Source: JALZKA01 sp033856515 (GTDB lineage Bacteria; Actinomycetota; Thermoleophilia; Solirubrobacterales; 70-9). Taken from it: 64,000 nucleotides of DNA. The stretch spans positions 224,086 to 288,085 of the forward strand of contig JAWVEY010000003.1 of the NCBI GenBank assembly GCA_033856515.1, written 5' to 3'. Shown here one piece after another: positions 57,906-64,000 of the stretch. Each line of letters begins with the position of its first letter. Position 1 is the first letter of the stretch. Below the pieces are notes generated by a model. That model saw only the letters and a list, made by a program, of their open reading frames with translations, searched no databases and was not told the DNA's origin. Both the position numbers and the translations under genes were made by a program.

Positions 57906-59006
57906 TTAGTTGTTCGGGTCGTACAGCGGGCGTGACTCTATGCGGGCGGCGCGATGCTTGCCTCTCACGTCGATTTCGAGCGCCGTTCCGGGCTCGGTGA
58001 GGTCAGCGCGGACGTAAGCCATGCCGATTCCCTGGCCGAGCGACGGCGAGTGGGTTCCGCTGGTGACGACGCCAACGGTCTCACCATCGATGTCGATCAC
58101 GGGGTTGCCCTGGCGCGCGATTCCGCGCTCTGGCAGGACGAACGGCGCGAGCTTCTCGGGCGTGCCCGAGGCGCGCGCCTCGGCGATCACCTCCGAGCCG
58201 ATGAAGCCCGTCTCCTCCTTGCAGCACCAGCCAAGCCCGGCCTCGATCGGGTTGCGATCCTCGGAGAGGTCGTTTCCGTAGAGGTGAAAGCAGACCTCCA
58301 TGCGAAGCGTGTCCCGCGCGCCCAGACCAGCCGGCACCGCACCTGCGTCGACGACCGCATCCCAAAGCGCCCGGGCATGGTCAGGCGGGCACAGGATCTC
58401 GACGCCGTCCTCGCCTGTGTAGCCGGTGCCGCAGACGAGGCACTCTCCTCCGGCGACCTCGATCGTCGCGGTGCGAAAGCGCGCGGGAAGCTCGCCCGTC
58501 GCCAGCCCTTCGACGATGCCCCGCGCCTCGGGACCCTGCACGGCGAGCATTGCCCAGTCGGCAAGGCGATCCTCCACCTCACAGTCGAAGTCGGCGGCGT
58601 GCTCCTGGAACCACGCGAAATCGCGCTCATGGTTCGATGCGTTCGTGACGGTCAGGAACCGATCGTCGCCGAGCCGGTAGGTGAAGAGGTCGTCAAGGAC
58701 GCCGCCGTCCTCGCGGCAGAGCACGGAGTACTGCGCGCCGCCGGTCTGCAGCTTGGTGACGTCGTTGCTGAGCAGGTGCTGCAGGAACGCCTCGGCCCCG
58801 GGGCCGCTCGTCGCGATCTCGCCCATGTGGGAGACGTCGAAGAGCCCGGCGGTGGCGCGCGTGGCGAGGTGCTCGGCCTTCACGCCCTCCCCGTACTGGA
58901 CGGGCATCTCCCAGCCCGCGAACGGCACCAGCTTGGCGCCTGCGGCGACGTGCCGGTCATACAGCGGGGTGCGCCGGAGCGCGGTGTCAGACGAAGCGGC
59001 GGCCAC
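57906..59006 (-). CDS. gcvT: Glycine cleavage system T protein (aminomethyltransferase)
   Basis: Transfers the methylene group to tetrahydrofolate. 366 residues: RTPLYDRHVAAGAKLVPFAGWEMPVQYGEGV, LFDVSHMGEI, GAQYSVLCREDGGVLDDLFTYRL, GYTGEDGVEILCPPDHA, DTLRMEVCFHLYGNDL and GVVTSGTHSPSLGQGIGMAYV. GTG start with TAGCCT seven bases upstream, so the gcvT-gcvH message seems leaderless and no glycine riboswitch fits. Confidence 0.96.
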   Translation of the reverse strand: MAAASSDTALRRTPLYDRHVAAGAKLVPFAGWEMPVQYGEGVKAEHLATRATAGLFDVSHMGEIATSGPGAEAFLQHLLSNDVTKLQTGGAQYSVLCREDGGVLDDLFTYRLGDDRFLTVTNASNHERDFAWFQEHAADFDCEVEDRLADWAMLAVQGPEARGIVEGLATGELPARFRTATIEVAGGECLVCGTGYTGEDGVEILCPPDHARALWDAVVDAGAVPAGLGARDTLRMEVCFHLYGNDLSEDRNPIEAGLGWCCKEETGFIGSEVIAEARASGTPEKLAPFVLPERGIARQGNPVIDIDGETVGVVTSGTHSPSLGQGIGMAYVRADLTEPGTALEIDVRGKHRAARIESRPLYDPNN

Positions 59007-59013
59007 GGCGGCG

Positions 59014-59019
59014 AGGCTA
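59014..59019 (-). promoter_or_regulatory. -10 element of gcvT-gcvH
   Basis: TAGCCT on the minus strand, seven bases before the gcvT GTG; no good -35 is seen upstream. Confidence 0.5.
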
Positions 59020-59052
59020 GCACCCGGCCCCCGCTGGGCAGGATCAGCGGCG

Positions 59053-59707
59053 GTGCCGATCGTGCTCTCCTGGAACGTCGCGGGCCGGGTCCGCTCCGTG
59101 GACGCGCAGGCCGCCGCGCTGGCGGCCCGGCCGGCCGACGTGGTCGCGCTGCAGGAGGTCCGCGCCAGCGCGCTGGCCGCGTGGAGCGCGGCGCTCGACG
59201 AGATCGGCCTGGTCCACCGCCACTACTCGGCGCCGCCGGCGGGCGGCCCGCCCGAGCGCCGGCTCGGCGTCCTGCTGGCCGCCCGCGATCCGCTGGAGCC
59301 GCTCGATGCCCCGCCGGGGCTCCCGTGGCCCGAGCGCTACGCCGCCGATCGTCGTCGGCGACTTCAACACCCCCGCCTACGAGTCGCGCGAGGGTGAGGT
59401 GCGCTCGTTCGCGCGCACGCGCACCGGGCGGCTGCGCGACGGCTACGACGAGCGCCACGACGCCGCCGAGCTCGGGCTCGTCCCCGGGCTGGCCGACCAC
59501 GGCTACGTCGACGCGTTCCGGACCGCGCACGGATACGGCGCGCGCGACCGCAGCTGGATGTACGCCACCGGGAAGTTCGGGTACCGGCTCGACCACGTGC
59601 TGGCCCGCGGGCTGGAGGTCGAGGCGTGCGCCTACGAGCACGGCCCGCGCGAGGCGGGGCTCAGCGACCACTCAGGCGTGTGGGCTGACCTGCGACGCCC
59701 CGCCTGA
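59053..59707 (+). pseudogene. Broken endonuclease/exonuclease/phosphatase family gene
   Basis: The 5' part (59053 to about 59345) reads VPIVLSWNVAGRVRSVDAQ, ADVVALQEVR (metal Glu) and ends GLPWPERYAAD. The 3' part, in another frame from about 59340, continues TPPIVVGDFNTPAYESREG, YRLDHVLARGLEVEAC and SDHSGVWADLRRPA (catalytic Asn, Asp, His). The central about 60 residues of the fold, with the usual catalytic His strand, are missing at the frame change. Natural deletion or an assembly error cannot be told apart. Confidence 0.75.
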
Positions 59708-59722
59708 GCCGCCGGCCCGTGG

Positions 59723-60223
59723 TCACTCGGCCGGGTGCTGGCCAGGCGTCTCGCGCGCCAGGTACTCCTCGAGCAGCATCGGCACGCTGGCCGTGCGCTC
59801 GGCGACCGCCAGCAGGTCCGACATCGAGGACTCCTCCTCGGTCTGCTCCTGCAGGAACCAGTCCAGGAACTGCTCGCTGCGGTAGTCGCGGGTCTCGCGT
59901 GCCACCTCGAAGAGCTCGCTGATCGAGACGGTCACCGACTGCTCCTGCTCGAGCGCGAGGCGGATCGGGGCCACGTGGTCCTCGAAGCTCGCGCGCGGAG
60001 CCTCGACGCCGGTGAGGTTGACCGGGGAGTTGGTGTCGAGAAGGTAGTTGACCATCTTGAGCGCGTGCTCGCGCTCCTCCTCCGCCTGGGCGTAGAAGAA
60101 CGCCGAGAGCTGCGGGTAGGTCTCGCCGGCGTACCAGGCGCCGATGGCGGTGTACTGGTGCGACGCCGCGAACTCGCGGGCGACCTGGGCGTTGAGGGCG
60201 TCGACGAAGCGCTCGGAAGGCAT
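59723..60223 (-). CDS. Ferritin, non-heme (FTN) type
   Basis: 166-residue four-helix iron-storage protein. Ferroxidase ligands are in place: REFAASHQYTAIGAWY (first Glu), AQAEEEREHALKMVNYLLD (Glu and His), and FLDWFLQEQTEEESSMSDLL (Glu). No heme-binding Met of bacterioferritin is evident. TAGGGT lies six bases before the ATG. Confidence 0.92.
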   Translation of the reverse strand: MPSERFVDALNAQVAREFAASHQYTAIGAWYAGETYPQLSAFFYAQAEEEREHALKMVNYLLDTNSPVNLTGVEAPRASFEDHVAPIRLALEQEQSVTVSISELFEVARETRDYRSEQFLDWFLQEQTEEESSMSDLLAVAERTASVPMLLEEYLARETPGQHPAE

Positions 60224-60229
60224 GCGACG

Positions 60230-60235
60230 ACCCTA
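60230..60235 (-). promoter_or_regulatory. -10 element of the ferritin gene
   Basis: TAGGGT on the minus strand, six bases before the ATG. Confidence 0.4.
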
Positions 60236-60323
60236 CCGCCGGACCCGGCCGATCGCACCGGGATCGCGGGCATCGATCGAGGCCTTAGGGCACCCTACGA
60301 TTCCTTGCTACGATCGCCTCGTC

Positions 60324-60569
60324 ATGCCCTCGACGCGCTGCTGCCGCTCCTGCCCGCGCTGCGACGACTGCCCGGTCGTCCTCGCGGCGCGTGCGCGCTC
60401 GCGACGGGCTCTGGGCGGACGCCGCGACAGCCCGGGCATCGCCCTGCTGGTCGACGAGGTCTTCGCCGGGATGTCGGGCCGCACCCTGCCCGAGCCGGTG
60501 CTGCGCACCCTCGAGGCACTGGACGACGCCCGCCGCCGTCCGGCCGTGCCGGCCGGCATGGCGTCCTAG
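60324..60569 (+). CDS. Small Cys-rich protein
   Basis: 81 residues. Five Cys are packed in the first 16 residues (CCRSCPRCDDC), suggesting a zinc or iron-sulfur site, followed by an Arg-rich stretch and a helical tail (SPGIALLVDEVFAGMSGRTLPEPVLRTLEALDDARR). Family not recognised. TACGAT lies nine bases before the ATG. Its stop codon is in one arm of a hairpin shared with the convergent small gene. Confidence 0.6.
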   Translation: MPSTRCCRSCPRCDDCPVVLAARARSRRALGGRRDSPGIALLVDEVFAGMSGRTLPEPVLRTLEALDDARRRPAVPAGMAS

Positions 60570-60583
60570 CCGTCTGCGGCTAG
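60566..60583. terminator. Bidirectional hairpin between two convergent small genes
   Basis: CTAGCCG and CGGCTAG (7 bp) around a TCTG loop. Each arm contains the TAG stop of one of the converging genes, supporting that both are real. Confidence 0.6.
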
Positions 60584-60714
60584 TTGTCCTGCGTGCTCTT
60601 CGTCGGGTACGGACGGACGAGGAAGTCCGTGAGCAGCTCGTCGCGGGAATCCTCCGTGCTCAGCTCCAGCTGCGTGAGCAGCTCGGCGAGCTCGTCCGTG
60701 GTCATGTCTTGCAT
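60580..60714 (-). CDS. Small acidic protein, 44 residues
   Basis: Reads MQDMTTDELAELLTQLELST, then EDSRDELLTDFLV and a polar tail RPYPTKSTQDN. An acidic amphipathic helix followed by a short polar tail resembles the leader-core layout of some ribosomal peptide precursors, but no modifying enzyme is nearby, so this is only a resemblance. An ATG 21 codons upstream (60777) is possible. Supported by the shared convergent hairpin and an AAGGA upstream of the ATG. Confidence 0.45.
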   Translation of the reverse strand: MQDMTTDELAELLTQLELSTEDSRDELLTDFLVRPYPTKSTQDN

Positions 60715-60884
60715 GGTGCGGGGGCGTCCTTGCTGGGCCGTAGGTGGAACAGGCGTGTTCCGCCTCAGTGTCGTCAATCCAGATGGTCGGCGCCATCCCT
60801 ACTTCTTGGGATTGCGCAGTCCGAGTGAGGACAACCGGGGTTTGCAACCTGGCCGTCCGTCCTGGTCCACTGAGCCTATTGGCC

Positions 60885-60912
60885 GGTGGGTGTCCTTCTC
60901 CGGACACCCACC
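60885..60912 (-). terminator. Terminator-like hairpin after ftsZ
   Basis: Perfect 11-bp stem GGTGGGTGTCC / GGACACCCACC with a six-base loop, starting 40 bases after the ftsZ stop. No U-tract. Confidence 0.6.
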
Positions 60913-60951
60913 CTCTTCACCGCGCCGGCCGCCACCGGCGACCGACGGCGG

Positions 60952-62028
<1,077 letters not shown>

Positions 62029-62103
62029 GTGCTTGAAGTTCCTGTCCGACCCTCTAGGTAGCGTCGAGACTTTGGGCAGGGGTAGGCCCGTCTCGGCCAA
62101 TGC

Positions 62104-62133
62104 ACGGTACGCATCGGCGTTCTTGCCTGTCAA
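62104..62133 (-). promoter_or_regulatory. Promoter of ftsZ
   Basis: TTGACA (62133-62128), 18-base spacer, TACCGT (62109-62104) on the minus strand, in the 205-bp ftsQ-ftsZ gap. Confidence 0.65.
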
Positions 62134-62233
62134 CGCGAAGTCTAGGGCGCAATCTTGCTTGCAGTTTGCGGAAGTCTGATGTCGACCTTGAGAGTCGGTC
62201 GTCGACCGGCCCTCAAGCTCTGGTTGAAGGTTG

Positions 62234-63061
62234 CTAGGGCGCGGTGCCCGGAGCGGGCGCCACGGGTGTCGTCGTCGCAGCCGGATCGGCCGCGTTGACG
62301 GCCTGCGGATCGTGCTGCGTGGCGGGATCCTCCAGCCCCCCGGCGGCGGGCCGCTCGGGATAGCGGAGGTCAAGGTAGGAGGCGCCGGCGGAGCCCGTGT
62401 CGGCGAGCACGGCGGCGGCCGCGGCCCACTTGGCGGCGAGCCGATCGGCCGCGCCGAAGCGGAGTTCGGGACCGTCGCGCAGCGCGAGCGTGAGGCCGCC
62501 CGCGGGCGTCGTCGAGGCGTGCAGCACGCGGTCACGCAGGGCGATCGGGGCGGCGGCGAGCGCCGCGACGGCCCGCATCGCCGTGGGATCGACGACCCGC
62601 TCGCCGGTCGGCGGGACCTTCAGCGGGACGATCGGCAGCGCGCGCGGCTCGGCGCCGCGCAGCAGCTTCCCGTCGCCCGAGACGGGCGTCTTCTCGCCGT
62701 CGGCCATGACGACTGCGACGGGGGTGTTCTCGACGACGGTGATGCGCATGCCGTGCGGGAAGTCTGTCTGGACGCGGACAGCCTTGACGACCGGGTACGG
62801 CGCGACGACCGCGTCGAGCTGGTCCTGGCGGACGTGCAGCGTGGTCATGTCGCCGGCGGCGGCCTGCAGCAGGTTGGTGACGCGAGCGGCGTCGGGACCG
62901 GTCAAGCCGGTGACGGTCACCCGGTCGACCTTCACGAGGCTGGAGTCGCGCAGCCAGAGTCCGCCGACGACCAGCAGGACGATGGCGGCGACGATCCAGA
63001 CGGCGGCCCGCGGCAGTCGCGGGACGGCGCGGACCCGCGGAAGGGCGGCAGCGCGATGCAT
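62234..63061 (-). CDS. ftsQ: Cell division protein FtsQ
   Basis: Divisome protein. From the ATG at 63061: short basic cytoplasmic part, one membrane helix (AAVWIVAAIVLLVVGGLWL), POTRA domain (SLVKVDRVTVTGLTGPDAARVTNLL...VENTPVAVVMADGE) and a beta domain ending in a Pro/Ala-rich tail (PAATTTPVAPAPGTAP). The frame stays open upstream to an ATG at 63400, which would add a disordered Pro/Arg-rich cytoplasmic extension; codon third positions there are less GC-rich, so the short form is preferred. Confidence 0.88.
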   Translation of the reverse strand: MHRAAALPRVRAVPRLPRAAVWIVAAIVLLVVGGLWLRDSSLVKVDRVTVTGLTGPDAARVTNLLQAAAGDMTTLHVRQDQLDAVVAPYPVVKAVRVQTDFPHGMRITVVENTPVAVVMADGEKTPVSGDGKLLRGAEPRALPIVPLKVPPTGERVVDPTAMRAVAALAAAPIALRDRVLHASTTPAGGLTLALRDGPELRFGAADRLAAKWAAAAAVLADTGSAGASYLDLRYPERPAAGGLEDPATQHDPQAVNAADPAATTTPVAPAPGTAP

Positions 63062-64000
63062 CCGCAGCGTGGTTCGCCACGGGGTTACGGACACCTGCAC
63101 GGGGGTCAGGCGGGGGACCGGTCGACCGGTCGGGCGTGCTCGGCCGGCGGTGGTGGCGCCGAGGTCGTTGGCGTCGTGCTCCGCAGCGCGCGCATCGCCG
63201 GGGAGACGTGGAGCTTCGGCCGCTGCGGGGTGGGCGCGGGTCGGTGCCGACGTGGCCGGCGTTCCGCTCGGCGCGCCCGGGTCGCGCCGACGTGGTTCGT
63301 CCGGCAATGACGGATGAACGTCCGAGGACCGCTCCGGCGCATCGCGTCTCCGACGGCGCTCGGGCGCAAAGACCACGATCGCCTGTGGGTCAGGCGCCAT
63401 CCGACTTGTCGGCTTGGCTGGGTGGGCCTCTCCAGCGCGGCCGCACCGCGGCAAACAGGCCCACCCTTTCCGCATCTCCGCGGCCCAGGGGCCGGTGGGC
63501 CTGTCCAACGCGGCCGCACCGCGGCAAACAGGCCCACCCCCGCTCCCAGGCCATCGTGCCTGCGCCGCGTGGGCCTGTCGGCGGACGACAGGCGTCCGCA
63601 AACGGGCCGATCCCGGACCGCGCGAGGCCCCCGTGCCGCGTGGGCCTGTCGGCGGACGACAGGCGTCCGCAAACGGGCCCACCCGGGACCGCGCGAGGCC
63701 GTTGTGGCGCGTGGGCCTGTCGGCGGACAAGATGCGTCCGTAGACAGGCCCACTCGCACCCCGCCGCACGCACACCCGCGGCGCCGCGGACGCGCCACAC
63801 GCGCCGGGAGCCACCCGCCCAACGCCCCCGCGGACGCCCGGCGGCGCCTGAGCCCCTCCCCCTGCACGCTCCGGTCAGTGATCTCGAAGCGCGGCCCCGC
63901 CGGCGGCGAACGCCAGTTCAGCCGGCACCACCCGGACTCGCGCAAGCGCCGGCAGCACGGTCGACGCCGACGACATCAGTCCCCCACGCCCGCGCCCGCG
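63062..64000. other. Region upstream of ftsQ without a supportable gene
   Basis: Contains the possible ftsQ N-terminal extension (63062-63400), the five-hairpin array (63421-63753), and 250 very GC-rich bases to the window end in which open frames exist on both strands but none shows recognisable protein features. Confidence 0.5.
63421..63753. repeat. Array of five long hairpin repeats
   Basis: Units at 63421-63465, 63494-63538, 63569-63611, 63640-63682 and 63711-63753. All share outer arms GTGGGCCTGT / ACAGGCCCAC (or ACGGGCCCAC, keeping pairing by G-U). Units 1-2 have inner stem CGCGG/CCGCG; units 3-5 have inner stem GCGGAC/GTCCGC or CGGAC/GTCCG. Centre spacing is 71-75 bases. Unit 3 has a damaged right arm, unit 1 one mismatch. 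Confidence 0.85.

Noticed and set aside
59007..59052. Glycine riboswitch upstream of gcvT
   Set aside because: The -10 box is seven bases from the start codon and the whole gap is under 50 bases; no room.
58990..59100. Assembly junction or transfer boundary near 59.05 kb, suggested by a broken gene and more GC-rich lines after it
   Set aside because: Sampled lines before and after overlap in GC content, and the later genes use the same leaderless-type promoters; not enough evidence. Coverage and tetranucleotide analysis would decide.
60580..60777. Confident RiPP precursor call for the small acidic protein
   Set aside because: No modifying enzyme, protease or exporter is nearby; only the layout is suggestive.
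62029..62535. N-terminal extension of ftsZ of about 170 codons
   Set aside because: It overlaps the ftsQ end and the ftsZ promoter, and FtsZ proteins normally start shortly before the GTP-binding glycine loop as the ATG at 62028 does.
63421..63753. CRISPR array
   Set aside because: Repeats are self-complementary over their whole length, in two types, with no unique spacers of constant length and no cas genes.

Overview
The window reads as chromosome from a high-GC actinobacterium. Best guess (inference): class Thermoleophilia, order Solirubrobacterales. Reasons are the rpmF-DUF177 / SepIVA-like / coaD-rsmD-recG-fakA order typical of Actinobacteria, zinc-ribbon L28 and L32, an NHEJ cluster with separately encoded LigD activities, and many small secreted proteins of a type common in that class. 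Genes are tightly packed, with many 4-base ATGA/GTGA stop-start overlaps. Many first genes of operons carry a TANNNT-like -10 box only 6-11 bases before the start codon, so leaderless or nearly leaderless mRNAs look common.

Layout. 1-10 kb, mainly minus strand: rnc (cut by the window edge), acpP, plsX, rpmF, DUF177; a plus-strand methyltransferase; a SepIVA-like coiled-coil protein, coaD, rsmD, recG, a GST-fold protein, fakA, a YfcE-like phosphoesterase and rpmB. 10-15 kb: a secreted protein, then the riboflavin operon ribD-ribE-ribBA-ribH. 15-18 kb: a flippase-like membrane protein and a CPA1 antiporter. 18-25 kb: def-fmt-rsmB-zinc ribbon-rpe, priA, a PH-domain protein. 25-30 kb: metK, a DUF3352 protein, der, cmk. 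30-35 kb: an aromatic amino acid operon of two different DAHP synthases, tyrA and aroA, preceded by what looks like an attenuator with a leader peptide ending in Tyr/Trp/Phe codons. 35-38 kb: secreted proteins, including one intact and one decayed copy of a tandem duplicate. 38-44 kb: hisC-like aminotransferase, aroH, rluB, scpAB, an FNT channel, trpS. 44-46.5 kb: a coupled trio of secreted beta-propeller, ECF sigma factor and membrane-anchored propeller. 46.5-50 kb: NHEJ genes (ATP-dependent ligase, NTF2-like protein, Ku, LigD-type polymerase). 50-53.6 kb: secreted proteins and a MocR regulator divergent from a small protein across a repeat-rich operator region. 53.6-59 kb: glycine cleavage genes gcvT, gcvH, gcvPA, gcvPB, split by a plus-strand secreted gene. 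59-64 kb: a broken EEP nuclease, ferritin, two small convergent genes, ftsZ, ftsQ, and five tandem long hairpins upstream of ftsQ.

The most novel-looking signals are: (1) the aromatic leader-peptide attenuator in front of the dual-DAHP-synthase operon; (2) a dispersed hairpin family (five copies) with covarying stems, a conserved loop and conserved flanks; (3) the 71-75 bp hairpin array upstream of ftsQ; and (4) loss of metal-binding glutamates in the RNase III signature. No tRNA, rRNA, CRISPR array, prophage or transposase gene was recognised.
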